Positions 26,525 through 35,873 are shown, counted from the first letter of the stretch. The stretch: 64,000 bases of DNA from Bog-756 sp963813525 (GCA_963813525.1 CAWEZI010000005.1:248001-312000), one strand, 5' to 3'. Made by a program: numbers and translations. The notes: a model not told the origin generated them from the sequence alone.

Positions 26525-27989
26525 GCACTGGCTCGACCTCGCCCGCAAGGTGGATTGGGACTACAGCTACGTCAGCGAGCACGAGGTATTCCCGACCGAG
26601 ATAAGTGGCAGCCCGTGGCTTCTCCATGCCGCGTGGGCCGGGTGGAATGAGGTCTACCGGACCACGTACCGCGAGTATGTCTCCAACCAGCGAGCCAAGG
26701 ATGAATCGGTAATGGGCGTCCGGTCCGTGCTGACTAAAGCGCACGTCAGTCGGGAACTCGATCCCGCGTGGTTGCAACTCCTCAAATTCCATAACGCCTT
26801 GTTCGCCTTATCGGAGTACGCGGCCGGGGTGGCAGAGCTGCGGATGGCGCGGTTCGGCCGCGACAGCGCGTGGCGCACGATGGCAACGCTCGGCGCGCTC
26901 GACGAGATCCGGCATACGCAGATCCCATTGCTGCTCGGCCACGACCTCCTGCGCCTCGACGGCAACTTCGACTGGACTCACCGGGCCTATCACACCACTG
27001 AATGGGTGATGATCGCAGCGCGGCACCTATTCGACGACATGATCCTCGCTGCCGACGCCATAGAAGTCGCCGTACAGCTCAACTTTGTGTTCGAGACTGG
27101 CTTCACGAACCTCCAGTTCATGGCAATGGCCGCGATCGCAGACGGCGCCCACGACCACCTCTTCGAGAAGGCGTTGATGAGCATCCAGACCGATGAGGCT
27201 CGGCACGGTCAGATCGGACACCCCGTCCTTCGCACACTCATCGAGAACGGAGCAGGAGAGCGGGTTCAATACCTCGTCGACAAGATGTGGTGGCGCTCTT
27301 GGCGAATACTCATTGCGCTCACAGGCACGTCGATGGAGTACCTCACACCAGTGGGGGCACGCGCGAGATCCTTCCGCCAATTCATGGAGGAATGGATTAT
27401 CGACCAGTTCATGAAGAACCTGGCAGAGTTTGGCCTCGAGCGTCCTTGGTTCTGGGAGCTGTTCCTAGAAGAGCTGGACTATGCCCATCACAGCCTGCAA
27501 CTCGGCTTCTACGCGTACCGCACCACGCTCTGGTTCGACGTCGCCACGCCAACGGAGGAAGAACGGTTGTGGCTCGCGAGCGCCTACCCGCAATGGGAGG
27601 AGACGTTCGGGTTCTTTTGGGACGACGTCGACCGAAGTTGGGAGACCGAAGGTGAGCCCGGAACCTTCGGCTATGCGTTGCCGGCTCTATGCAACTTGTG
27701 TCAGCTACCTACTGTGTTTGTCCGACCCGGCCATAACACCGCGTGCACTGCTACCGCCAATGGCCGGCGCTACCTGTTCTGTTCTGAGCCCTGCCGGTGG
27801 ATCTTCACCCAGGAGTTGGATCGCTTCGGCGGGCACAAGAGTGTTATCGACCGGGTTGTCGCAGGTATGGCACCGGCCGGGCTGGCAGACCTATTCCGCT
27901 GGATGAGCCTCGAGGCGCCCGTCGAGACGGGAAAGGACCTTCGCCGCGGACTCAACCAGTGGCGACTTGATCCCGTCCCAAAGGCTTGA
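26511..27989 (+). CDS. tmoA: Toluene/alkene monooxygenase hydroxylase alpha subunit (TmoA/IsoA-like)
   Basis: A 492-residue catalytic subunit of a soluble diiron monooxygenase that inserts oxygen into aromatics or alkenes. All six iron ligands can be read at TmoA-like spacing: E102 (SEYAAG), E132 and H135 (DEIRH), E195 (FETGFTN), E229 and H232 (TDEARH), each two residues before the T4MO positions; the conserved Thr is T199. The start (SREHWLDLARKVDWDYSYV) parallels known TmoA. GTG 26511 lies inside the upstream gene. Four further component genes follow in tmoBCDE order. Length matches the family. Isoprene, propene and toluene enzymes share this family, so the substrate is undecided; the gene symbol is by homology. 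Confidence 0.92.
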   Translation: MPSREHWLDLARKVDWDYSYVSEHEVFPTEISGSPWLLHAAWAGWNEVYRTTYREYVSNQRAKDESVMGVRSVLTKAHVSRELDPAWLQLLKFHNALFALSEYAAGVAELRMARFGRDSAWRTMATLGALDEIRHTQIPLLLGHDLLRLDGNFDWTHRAYHTTEWVMIAARHLFDDMILAADAIEVAVQLNFVFETGFTNLQFMAMAAIADGAHDHLFEKALMSIQTDEARHGQIGHPVLRTLIENGAGERVQYLVDKMWWRSWRILIALTGTSMEYLTPVGARARSFRQFMEEWIIDQFMKNLAEFGLERPWFWELFLEELDYAHHSLQLGFYAYRTTLWFDVATPTEEERLWLASAYPQWEETFGFFWDDVDRSWETEGEPGTFGYALPALCNLCQLPTVFVRPGHNTACTATANGRRYLFCSEPCRWIFTQELDRFGGHKSVIDRVVAGMAPAGLADLFRWMSLEAPVETGKDLRRGLNQWRLDPVPKA

Positions 27990-27998
27990 GGGGAGCGC

Positions 27999-28235
27999 AT
28001 GGCTAACATCTACCTGTTCGGCTACCTCGAGGACGACTACCTCGGGCGCTTGATGGTGGCGTCGGAGGAGCTCACCATCGTCGAGCTCGCAGAGCAGCTC
28101 TCCGCATGGTCCTACGAATGCGGTGCACCCGTTGCCGTCACCAACGAAGCTGGCGACAAGCTTGACCTCGATGCAGCGATAAACGCTGCCGGGCTCGGGA
28201 ACGGTGACATGTTTACGGTGCGTCGCGGTGTCTGA
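27999..28235 (+). CDS. tmoB: Monooxygenase hydroxylase gamma subunit (TmoB-like)
   Basis: A 78-residue protein beginning with ATG at 27999, ten bases after the alpha gene, with GAGGGGAGC before the start. It has a ubiquitin-like size and pattern (IYLFGYLEDDYLGRLMVASE, ELTIVELAEQLSAWSYE, ending in LGNGDMFTVRRGV), as in TmoB/TouB gamma subunits of the (alpha-beta-gamma)2 hydroxylase. Identification depends mainly on the tmoA-B-C gene order; sequence similarity in this subunit is low across the family. Confidence 0.82.
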   Translation: MANIYLFGYLEDDYLGRLMVASEELTIVELAEQLSAWSYECGAPVAVTNEAGDKLDLDAAINAAGLGNGDMFTVRRGV

Positions 28236-28245
28236 AGCAGCCGCG

Positions 28246-28578
28246 ATGCCAGGAGCAAGGGACGACGTCTGGACCTACGCGGGTGACCTTGACGACCTGT
28301 GGGAAGGCGAGATGCATGCGCTGAATCTCGGGACCGTCCACCTTGTTATGTGTAACGTGGAGGGGCAGATATTCGTTTACGCCGATCGCTGCCCTCACCT
28401 GGCGAGCCGGCTATCAGAAGGCAGGTTTGACGGGCGGCAGATCACCTGCGCGGCGCACGAGTGGGTATTCGATGCCTACGGCGGAGGCGGCATTAACCCG
28501 GCGGGGTCGTGCCTGCACCGGTACTCGGCCCGCGTGGTCGATGACGCCATCTTTGTCGATCTCGGTGAGAGGCCGTGA
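28246..28578 (+). CDS. tmoC: Rieske-type ferredoxin of the monooxygenase (TmoC-like)
   Basis: A 110-residue electron-transfer protein. The Rieske [2Fe-2S] ligands are C49 and H51 in RCPHLASRL and C68 and H71 in CAAHEWVF. The spacing equals that of T4moC with a four-residue shift, and the INPAGSCLHRYSARV stretch is also family-like. I chose ATG 28246, which gives T4moC-like length; a GTG at 28228 overlapping the tmoB stop is the alternative. It would carry electrons from a reductase to the hydroxylase. No reductase gene (tmoF) follows in this window. Confidence 0.9.
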   Translation: MPGARDDVWTYAGDLDDLWEGEMHALNLGTVHLVMCNVEGQIFVYADRCPHLASRLSEGRFDGRQITCAAHEWVFDAYGGGGINPAGSCLHRYSARVVDDAIFVDLGERP

Positions 28579-28898
28579 GCCCAATGGACTCAGATCGGCG
28601 CGGAGTTGGCCCCGTGCTTCAAGCCACACCGTTCGCCGAGGTCGTCGTGGCTGCAATTCAGGACGAGAACAACGGCGTCCTTGTCCACCACGAAGGGGCA
28701 TACCTCCGTGTGCTGGTGCCAGGCGTCTGTCGGCTCTCGCGCTGTGCGGTGGAGGCCATGACCGGACAAGATGTGCATTTTCCGGGCGACCTTGAGGTCG
28801 TGATGTCCTCTTTCACCGGGCAAATGCGGCTTACGGATCAAGAAGCAGTATGGTGGCTCGCCAGCGAGACTCCATCTGAGCCGTCCGAGGCGAGATGA
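28575..28898 (+). CDS. tmoD: Monooxygenase effector/coupling protein (TmoD-like)
   Basis: A 107-residue protein whose GTG at 28575 overlaps the tmoC stop as GTGA; an ATG at 28584 is also possible. It has the make-up of MmoB/TmoD effector proteins: VGPVLQATPFAEVVVAAIQD, then VLVHHEGAYLRVLVPGVCRL and VHFPGDLEVVMSSFTGQ. The G-D-L-E-V-V segment resembles the conserved loop of this family. It would bind the hydroxylase and control turnover. The position between the ferredoxin and the beta subunit matches known tmo and iso operons. Confidence 0.88.
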   Translation: MSPMDSDRRGVGPVLQATPFAEVVVAAIQDENNGVLVHHEGAYLRVLVPGVCRLSRCAVEAMTGQDVHFPGDLEVVMSSFTGQMRLTDQEAVWWLASETPSEPSEAR

Positions 28899-28899
28899 A

Positions 28900-29901
28900 G
28901 TGACGAGCGGTCGGCCCCCGACACGCAAGGCGTACTCACGACTAGCGACGGGTCGGCGTATTCCGACGGAGTATGAGGTGGTCAGCACCGATCTCCACTA
29001 CAACTATCCAGACGGTTTCGAGCTCACCGACACCCCGGTGATTGAGTGGTATAGACGCCACCGCGAGCGATCCAACCTGTGCTCAACAGACTGGGGTTCC
29101 TTCGCTGATCCCCGCCGCACCACCTACCGCAGCTATACCGAGTTACAGGACAGGAAGGAGGACGTGATCGATGGCCTCCTCCGGCAGATCGACAACGATG
29201 AATATGACGTTGATCTCTCAGACGCATGGGTCGACTTTGTCGACCATTGGTACGCGCCGCTCCGCTTTCCGGCTCATGGGCTCCAGATGCTCGCAGCGTA
29301 CATAGGGCAGATGGCGCCCGCGTCGCGGGTGACCAACTGTGCCGCCTTCCAAGCGGCCGACGAGTTGCGGCGCCTCCAGCGCGTCGCATATCGAACGGCG
29401 CAGCTGGCTGACACCCGCCCGGCCATCGACATTGGTGCGCATCGTCGTCACTGGGAGGAAGCGGACCCCTACCAACCCCTGCGCGAGCTCATTGAGCGAG
29501 CATTAATCACCTATGACTGGGGCGAGGCCCTCGTCGTGACGAACGTCGTAATCAAGCCGCACTTCGATCGTCTTGTCAACGCAGAACTCGCCGGTCATCT
29601 TGCCGCCACGAACGACGATCCCATCCTGCGGCACATTCACTTCTCGCTTGATGAGGACGCCCGTTGGCATCGCGAATGGAGCGGACGTCTAATCCAAATG
29701 GCCATAGCCGATACGCCCGAAAACGCCGACGTGATTTCGAGTTGGATCGACACCTGGCGCCCTCTGGCGTCGGAGGCGACAACTGCCCTTGCCGGAGTCA
29801 TGAGCACCGCGCCTGTGCCCCTAGATGCAGAATTGATTTGCCAGCGAGTCGAGGCCTCAGTATCTGACGAAGTTGCGTCCCTGGTTGACGTGTCGGACTG
29901 A
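28900..29901 (+). CDS. tmoE: Monooxygenase hydroxylase beta subunit (TmoE-like)
   Basis: A 333-residue protein from a GTG at 28900, one base after tmoD. It shows the helical, diiron-like fold of beta subunits without the iron ligands: PTEYEVVSTDLHYNYPDGFE near the start, then WYRRHRERSNLCSTDWGSFADP and DPRRTTYRSYTELQDRKED, typical family text. The C-terminal half has LRELIERALITYDWGEALVV and WHREWSGRLIQMAI. It pairs with the alpha subunit to form the hydroxylase core. It ends the operon; the reductase expected next (TmoF) is absent and the next gene points the other way. Confidence 0.9.
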   Translation: MTSGRPPTRKAYSRLATGRRIPTEYEVVSTDLHYNYPDGFELTDTPVIEWYRRHRERSNLCSTDWGSFADPRRTTYRSYTELQDRKEDVIDGLLRQIDNDEYDVDLSDAWVDFVDHWYAPLRFPAHGLQMLAAYIGQMAPASRVTNCAAFQAADELRRLQRVAYRTAQLADTRPAIDIGAHRRHWEEADPYQPLRELIERALITYDWGEALVVTNVVIKPHFDRLVNAELAGHLAATNDDPILRHIHFSLDEDARWHREWSGRLIQMAIADTPENADVISSWIDTWRPLASEATTALAGVMSTAPVPLDAELICQRVEASVSDEVASLVDVSD

Positions 29902-30056
29902 CAATGATTCGATCAGGGTGACGTCCTGACCAAAGGAACGATCACCGTCGAGTTGAACACCTTGACGAAGCCGTGCACGTCGCTCCCTGTGCACTGCGCG
30001 AGGCTTGGGGTGCAACCCCGGTTCATGGCAGGCTGGTTTCAGCCAGCGGTCTTAGA

Positions 30057-30845
30057 TCAGATGGTCTTCACCAATCCGCCATCCACGATATGATTTTGAC
30101 CCGTGATGTTCGAAGCTCGGCTAGACGCCAGGAAGGCGATGAGGTCGGCGACGTCTTCTGGGGTTGAGAAGTTGCCTGTCGCAGCTCCACCCATAGCGGC
30201 CAACCTGGTGACGACCGCCTCTTCAGGGTCGATGCCCGTTCTGCGGGCCGCGGTCTCGGCAATACCGTCCTCTCCCAACCACAGGTCCGTTGCGACGGGG
30301 CCCGGGGAAACAGAATTCGCCCTCACTCCATATGGTCCAAATTCCTGGGCGACCGATTGTGTGAAATTGACAAGAGCGGCCTTGGCCGCGCCGCAGTCAA
30401 TGGTTGCACCGTCTGGCTGAAACGTCGCATTGATCGATGCTACGTTCACAATCGAACCGCTTCGTCGCTCCAACATCGAAGGTAACACCGCTCGGCACGC
30501 TCGCAGGGCCGAAAAGAAGTTCATCTGCAGGGCCCCGATGAAATCGTCATCCGTCGTAGCAAGGAAACCATCCAGCCGCAGCTTTAAGCCGCCCATGTTG
30601 TTTACGAGGACATCGACGTACCCGTATTCATCCAGAGCTCTCTGGATCAGTTGACCCGGACCGTTCGAGGTGGCCAAATCGACACGTACGGCCGTGACTC
30701 CGGTCAGTCCCTCCAAGCTCGACGTATTCCGAGCTCCCGCCACGACGTATGCACCTTCGTCGGCCAGAGTCTGGGTGACCGCCATCCCGATCCCCTTACT
30801 GGCCGCTGTGACGACGGCAACCTCGCCCCGGAATCCAAGTTCCAT
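30057..30845 (-). CDS. Short-chain dehydrogenase/reductase with Tyr-to-Cys at the active site
   Basis: A 262-residue SDR from the ATG at 30845. The cofactor motif is TAASKGIG near residues 13-20, with NNMGG at 82-86 and S137 in NVASIN. The catalytic Tyr-x-x-x-Lys is changed: residues 151-155 read CGAAK, with C151 (codon TGC at 30395-30393) where the Tyr should be and K155 intact. A single A-to-G change from TAC would explain it. The C-terminus (TGQNHIVDGGLVKTI) is normal. It faces the monooxygenase operon and could have acted on diol or alcohol products, but with this change dehydrogenase activity is doubtful. Confidence 0.9.
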   Translation of the reverse strand: MELGFRGEVAVVTAASKGIGMAVTQTLADEGAYVVAGARNTSSLEGLTGVTAVRVDLATSNGPGQLIQRALDEYGYVDVLVNNMGGLKLRLDGFLATTDDDFIGALQMNFFSALRACRAVLPSMLERRSGSIVNVASINATFQPDGATIDCGAAKAALVNFTQSVAQEFGPYGVRANSVSPGPVATDLWLGEDGIAETAARRTGIDPEEAVVTRLAAMGGAATGNFSTPEDVADLIAFLASSRASNITGQNHIVDGGLVKTI

Positions 30846-31241
30846 GCTCCTCCAGTGAACCGCAGTGCTGCCCTCTTGGTCGTAGCGCTAATACCACCAA
30901 TCATGGGTGGATCGCTGCCTCGATAAATCCTTGGTTTCTGTTAGTCGTGCCGACCCGCCTCTCGGTGCCAATCGCGTCGAGCCAGGTCATATACCGGCTT
31001 ACCTGAAGGGGGCCCCGACGCAAGCGAGTACGAAGAGCAGCCCCAACGCGTGGCCGGCCGACGACGAGTCGGTCGAAGACGCTTGGAACCAGTCCGTTGA
31101 CAATCCGAAGGACTACGGGATTCCAGGGATGCAGGCAGCGTGACTCCCGTTCACACTCGAGTGAGGGGTGTCGAGGCGCACTCACAACTCAGGAGGGTTG
31201 CTCGCCCCGGCCCCCGAACCCAGCGCAAAGGAGACACTCAC

Positions 31242-32480
31242 ATGGCCATCACGACCGACGGGCCAACGAGTGCGACCGCAGTGCGACCGTTCCGGGTCGA
31301 TTTCCCCGAAGAAGCGATTGCGGACCTTCGACAGCGCGTCGCAGCCACGCGCTGGCCCGACAAAGAGACTGTCGACGATCGCACCCAGGGCATACAGCTG
31401 GCAAGGGTGCAGCAGCTCGTCGACTACTGGGCAACTGATTACGACTGGCGCAACCTCGAGGCCAGGATGAAAGAGTTCCCCCAGTTCATCACGGAGATCG
31501 ACGGGCTCGACATCCATTTCATCCATGTCCGCTCGCCTCATGCGAACGCGCTGCCGCTGATCATGACCCACGGCTGGCCGGGCTCGTTCCTCGAGTTCGT
31601 GAAGGTGATCGGGCCGCTCAGCGATCCCGAATCCCATGGAGCCGGGGCGGAGGACGCGTTCGATCTGGTCGTGCCGTCAATGCCCGGGTTCGGCTTCTCC
31701 GCCCGGCCGCAGGCGTCAGGCTGGAATCCCGAACGCATCGCCCGCGCGTGGGCTGAGCTGATGAGGCGGCTGGGCTATCGGCGCTATGTTTCCCAGGGCG
31801 GCGACTGGGGTGCGGTCGTCACGGACGTGTTGGGCCGCCAGGCCCCGGATGGTCTGGTTGGTATCCACGTGACCACGTTGCTGGGAGCGATCGAACGGCC
31901 ACCAACGGCGAACACGCAAACGGCGATTCCGCCCGAGGTCGCCAAGGCGCTCAAGAACGGCGAATCGCCGCCGCCGGGGCTGTCGGCCGAGGAAACCATC
32001 GCCTATGAGGCATCAAAGAGCTTTGCCGCGAGCAGCTCTGGCTTTCGGGCGATACAGGGCACACGCCCGCAGACGATCGGCTACTCACTAGCGGACTCGC
32101 CGGTCGGCTTGGCCGCCTGGTTCTACGAGAAGTTCACGGAGTGGACCGACACGGACGGCGAACCCGAGCGCGCCCTCACGAAAGACGAGATGCTCGATGA
32201 CATCACGCTTTACTGGCTCACGAACACCGCGGCGTCCTCGGCCCGCATCTACTGGGAGGACACCGCCCACAAAGCCAAGGTCGGCGGCGCAGTCTCGATC
32301 CCTGCAGCCGTGAGCAGGTTCCCACGAGAGATCATCCCACTACCGCGCAACTGGGCCGAGCGCGCCTACCCGAACCTCGTCTACTTCAACGAGCTCGACA
32401 GGGGCGGTCACTTCGCCGCCTGGGAACAACCGGAGCTGTTTGCGGGCGAGATGCGAGCGGCGTTCAGGTCGCTGCGCTAA
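31242..32480 (+). CDS. Epoxide hydrolase, microsomal/JHEH-like alpha/beta hydrolase (copy 1)
   Basis: A 412-residue enzyme from the ATG at 31242, with AAAGGAG eight bases upstream. The N-terminal EHN domain (FRVDFPEEAIADLRQRVAAT, TRWPDKETV) is followed by an alpha/beta hydrolase core: oxyanion motif HGWPGS at 110-115, nucleophile D188 in QGGDWGA, likely acid E363 in FPREI and H390 in RGGHFAAWE. It would hydrolyse epoxides to diols, a fitting step after the monooxygenase. It is paralogous to the gene at 42869 with the same ligand spacing, and about 300 bp upstream of each start are also related. It reads the same way as the carboxylesterase that follows. Confidence 0.92.
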   Translation: MAITTDGPTSATAVRPFRVDFPEEAIADLRQRVAATRWPDKETVDDRTQGIQLARVQQLVDYWATDYDWRNLEARMKEFPQFITEIDGLDIHFIHVRSPHANALPLIMTHGWPGSFLEFVKVIGPLSDPESHGAGAEDAFDLVVPSMPGFGFSARPQASGWNPERIARAWAELMRRLGYRRYVSQGGDWGAVVTDVLGRQAPDGLVGIHVTTLLGAIERPPTANTQTAIPPEVAKALKNGESPPPGLSAEETIAYEASKSFAASSSGFRAIQGTRPQTIGYSLADSPVGLAAWFYEKFTEWTDTDGEPERALTKDEMLDDITLYWLTNTAASSARIYWEDTAHKAKVGGAVSIPAAVSRFPREIIPLPRNWAERAYPNLVYFNELDRGGHFAAWEQPELFAGEMRAAFRSLR

Positions 32481-32561
32481 TCGGTGCACACCTGAAGCAG
32501 CCAGGACGCATCGAAGAGTCAAGCCACCACCGCAGTGGACCAAGGAGAAGGACTCGACAGC

Positions 32562-34124
32562 ATGAACGCATCAGAATCATCTTCGCAGGGCCGGCGCGGC
32601 CGAAAGCCGCCTGCGGAGTCGAGCGCCGAACCGATCGTGAGCACCACCGGCGGCCAGGTTCGCGGCCTGACCGCGCCCGGCGGCTACGTCTTCCGCGGTC
32701 TGCCCTATGCGGCTCCTCCCGTCGGCGACCTGAGGTGGCGGCCCCCGCGCCAGCCGGCCGACTGGCAGGGCGTGCGCGACGCCACCGTCTTCGGATCGAG
32801 AAGCCCGCAGCCGCAGAACCCGACCCTGACCGGTCCGGCGAGCGAGGACTGCCTGTATCTCAACGTGTACACGCCGACCCTGGGAAGCCACGGCGAAGGC
32901 GGCCTTCCGGCGCTCGTATGGATCCACGGCGGCCGCTTCACGCTCGGCGCCGGCGGGGACTACGACGGCACCAAGCTGGCGGCGCACGGCGTCGTGGTCG
33001 TCACCATCAACCACCGCCTCGGCGCTCTCGGGTTCCTCGCCCATCCGGCGCTGGCGTCCGAGCCCGGCGGCCCGTCCGGCAACTACGGGCTGATGGACCA
33101 GCAGGCTGCCCTGCGCTGGGTGCAGGGCAACATCCGCCCGTTTGGCGGCGACCCGGACAACGTAACGGTCGCGGGCCAGTCGACCGGCGGCCTGTCCGTG
33201 CTCGCCCACATGACCTCCCGGGGTTCGGACGGGCTGTTCCACCGGGCGATCGTGCAAAGCGGCGTCGGTCCCTGGGCGCTGGCGGGGAAGTCTCTCGCTG
33301 CGGCCGAGGCCGAGGGCGAGGCCTTCGCCAAGAGGGCGGGCAGCCCGGATCAGACCGCCGAGAGTCTGCGCCGCCTGGCGGTCGCTGACCTGGTGAGCAA
33401 CTTCCCCGGGGCCGCTGTCCCACCCGTCGTTGACGGCGTGGTGCTCGAAGAGCCGATCGGGGTGTCATTGGCTGCCGGGCGGTTCGCCCGGGTGCCGGTC
33501 CTCAACGGGACCGTCCACGATGAGGAGCGCCTGTTCATCGACGCCGAACTCGCGGTCACCGAAGCCGTCGTGCGGGTACCTGAACCGGTGACCGCCGATA
33601 GCTACCAGCGCGTGATCGCCTCAGTGCTGGACGTGTCCGCCGGGCGGGCCGCAGCTATTGCGGCTGAGTACCCGCTGGAGGCGTATCCGTCGCCCACGGT
33701 GGCCTTCAGCGCCCTGGTCAGCGACGCCAACTTCGCGTCCCCTGCCGTACAGCTGGACTTGTGGACCTCGAAGTGGGTGCCAACTTTCGGTTACGAGTTC
33801 AACGACGACAACCCGCCGCTGCGCTATGACCCGCCGATGACCGACACGCCGATGGCGACCCACAAGTCCGACTGGCCGTATCTGTTCGACCTGCCGGACG
33901 CGCCGCAGCAGGAACCGTTCAGCGCCGACCAGCAGGCCCTCTCGGCCTGCATGCAAGCGGCATGGGCGAGCTTCGCGGCCAGTGGCAACCCGTCCACCTC
34001 GGACCAGCCCTGGCCCGCCTTCGACGCGAACGACATGCAGGTGATGTCGCTCGTCCCGCCACGACCGCAGGTCGAGACCGACTTCGCCGCTAGGCACCAT
34101 CACGCGTTCTGGGCCGCCGCATAG
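32562..34124 (+). CDS. Type B carboxylesterase
   Basis: A 520-residue alpha/beta hydrolase. The ATG at 32562 sits after GAAGGACTCGACAGC. Family landmarks: FRGLPYAAPPVGDLRWRPP, EDCLYLNVYTP with the conserved Cys, oxyanion hole WIHGGRF, and the nucleophile elbow AGQSTGG with S207. The usual E before the Ser (GESAGG) is Gln here, and Ala is Thr, which is uncommon. No signal peptide is seen, so it is probably cytoplasmic. It is 81 bp after epoxide hydrolase 1 and 18 bp before the PoxB-like fragment; it may be part of one transcript. The substrate is unknown. Confidence 0.9.
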   Translation: MNASESSSQGRRGRKPPAESSAEPIVSTTGGQVRGLTAPGGYVFRGLPYAAPPVGDLRWRPPRQPADWQGVRDATVFGSRSPQPQNPTLTGPASEDCLYLNVYTPTLGSHGEGGLPALVWIHGGRFTLGAGGDYDGTKLAAHGVVVVTINHRLGALGFLAHPALASEPGGPSGNYGLMDQQAALRWVQGNIRPFGGDPDNVTVAGQSTGGLSVLAHMTSRGSDGLFHRAIVQSGVGPWALAGKSLAAAEAEGEAFAKRAGSPDQTAESLRRLAVADLVSNFPGAAVPPVVDGVVLEEPIGVSLAAGRFARVPVLNGTVHDEERLFIDAELAVTEAVVRVPEPVTADSYQRVIASVLDVSAGRAAAIAAEYPLEAYPSPTVAFSALVSDANFASPAVQLDLWTSKWVPTFGYEFNDDNPPLRYDPPMTDTPMATHKSDWPYLFDLPDAPQQEPFSADQQALSACMQAAWASFAASGNPSTSDQPWPAFDANDMQVMSLVPPRPQVETDFAARHHHAFWAAA

Positions 34125-34142
34125 CCACGGAAGGAGCAAACC

Positions 34143-34760
34143 ATGGCCAAGACAGTGAGTGTCGGCACGCCCTGCGTCTGGGCTGCGCGCTACCTGCGCA
34201 TGAACGGCACCCGCCGGCCGATCGGCTCGTTCAACCACGGGTCCATGGCCAACGCGCTGCCGCAGGCCATCGGTGCCCAAGTGAGCCAGCCGGGCCGCCA
34301 GGTCATCAGCCTGTCCGGCGACGGCGGCGTCGCCATGCTGCTCGGAGAACTGCTCACGCTGCGCCAGCAGCATCTTCCGGTGAAGGTCGTGGTGTTCAAC
34401 AACGGCGCACTGGGCTTCGTGGAGCTGGAAAAGAAGGCCGCTGGCATCGCCACCTACGCCACCGAACTGAACAACCCCGACTTCGCCGGGATCGCCAAGT
34501 CCGCCGGGCTGTTCGGCGCGACCGTAGACAAGGCAGACGAACTGGAGGACGCGCTGCGAGCGGCGTTCGGCCACGACGGGCCGGCCCTGCTCGACGTCCG
34601 CACGGCCCGCCAGGAACTCGCGCTGCCACCCAAGCTGACCTTCGGCCAGATCAAGGGCTTCACCCTGTACGCGACCAGGACGATCCTCTCCGGCGGCGGA
34701 GAAGAACTGGTCGAGCTGGCGAAGACGAACCTGCACGAACTCGCGGCCGAGTGCTTCTGA
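34143..34760 (+). pseudogene. C-terminal thiamine-pyrophosphate domain of a PoxB-like enzyme, N-truncated
   Basis: A 205-residue frame with its own ATG and a GGAAGGAGC site. The protein matches only the last third of pyruvate oxidase/dehydrogenase (quinone): VGTPCVWAARYLRMNG, then GSFNHGSMANALPQAIGAQ, the ThDP motif GDGG (59-62) to FNNGALGF (NN at 86-87), and a C-terminal helical end. Full PoxB has about 570-580 residues; the substrate and FAD domains are missing and no matching sequence lies upstream. It could be an expressed domain or a dead fragment; I favour a remnant. Confidence 0.7.
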
Positions 34761-35015
34761 ACCTACGGTTGACGTCGCAAGACGACGCCCAGGGGTGGAT
34801 TAGATCCCCGGCGGATTGGTCAAACAACGTCGGTAGAGATTCATACAGACAGGCAGCAAGGCGTGCCATGAGCCTTTCCGGGATTCGATCGCTGCCCGGG
34901 GGGCGCATGATGAATCGCGATCGGCGGCGATGCCCACCAAGACGGCACGAGATCTTCAGCAGGGACGGAAAGTGGTGATGTCTCACCGGCCGACCGAGTT
35001 CAAGGAGGGATTCAA

Positions 35016-35756
35016 ATGAATGCATCGGGCTACCTCGATGGACGCATGGCCTGGCTGAACAATGGCCAGTGCCGCTACCAGGAGGCCATGGCGGCCGCGG
35101 AACAGGGGAGGCAGTATCCCGACGACCTCGGTCTGAGGACCTGGTCGGTCGTCGAGTTCGTCGAGGCGGCTGTGCGATCCGGCCAGACGGACAAGGCAAG
35201 GGCCGCCTTTGACCAGCTCTCAGAGGCAACGTTGGCGAGCGGGAGCGACTGGGCCCTGGGCATCACGGCTCGGTGTCGTGCCCTCCTCAGCCAGGGGGCC
35301 GAGGCCGAACTACTCTATCGAGAGGCTCTCGAGCGGCTTAGTCGCACCGGTGTCCATGTGGAACTGGCGCGTGCCCACCTGCTCTATGGCGAATGGCTAC
35401 GACGAGCCGGCCGTCGGGTCGGTGCCCGTCAAGAGCTCCGGGCCGCTCACGGCGTCTTCATGGCGATGGGCGTCCAGGGTTTCGCCGAACGAGCCCAGCG
35501 GGAGCTACTGGCCACCGGGGAGACCGTGCGCAGGCGCAGCGTCGAGGCCTTCGATGAGCTGACTCCCCAGGAGACAGAGATCTCCAAGCTCGCCGGCGCA
35601 GGCTACACCAACCGGGAGATCGCCAGGAAGCTGTTCCTGAGCCAACGCACCGTCGAGTGGCACCTGCGGAAAGTGTTCTCGAAGCTCGGGATCCGCTCGA
35701 GAAGGCAGCTGCGGGACGCGCTGCCAGAGCAGGAAGCGGTTCTGGCTCCGGCATGA
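35016..35756 (+). CDS. LuxR-type regulator C-terminal part, lacking the ATPase domain
   Basis: A 246-residue protein from the ATG at 35016 with AAGGAGGGA upstream. It corresponds to the last quarter of LAL regulators: TPR-like helices (HLLYGEWLRRAGRRVGARQE) and a complete LuxR HTH (LTPQETEISKLAGAG, NREIARKLFLSQRTVEWHL, SKLGIRSRRQL). The same stretches align with the end of the LAL gene at 20901-23732, but the AAA module is absent. It may act as a small DNA-binding protein or be a relic. It follows the PoxB-like fragment by 255 bp. Confidence 0.72.
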   Translation: MNASGYLDGRMAWLNNGQCRYQEAMAAAEQGRQYPDDLGLRTWSVVEFVEAAVRSGQTDKARAAFDQLSEATLASGSDWALGITARCRALLSQGAEAELLYREALERLSRTGVHVELARAHLLYGEWLRRAGRRVGARQELRAAHGVFMAMGVQGFAERAQRELLATGETVRRRSVEAFDELTPQETEISKLAGAGYTNREIARKLFLSQRTVEWHLRKVFSKLGIRSRRQLRDALPEQEAVLAPA

Positions 35757-35873
35757 GGTCGCACGTGTTGGATGGAGTACCTGCCAAACGACAACCGTGG
35801 GAAGTGCCAGCGTATCGGAGGTAAGTACCTGCTGTTGACCCAACTGCTCGTCGTCAGAGTCAGGCTTGCGATG

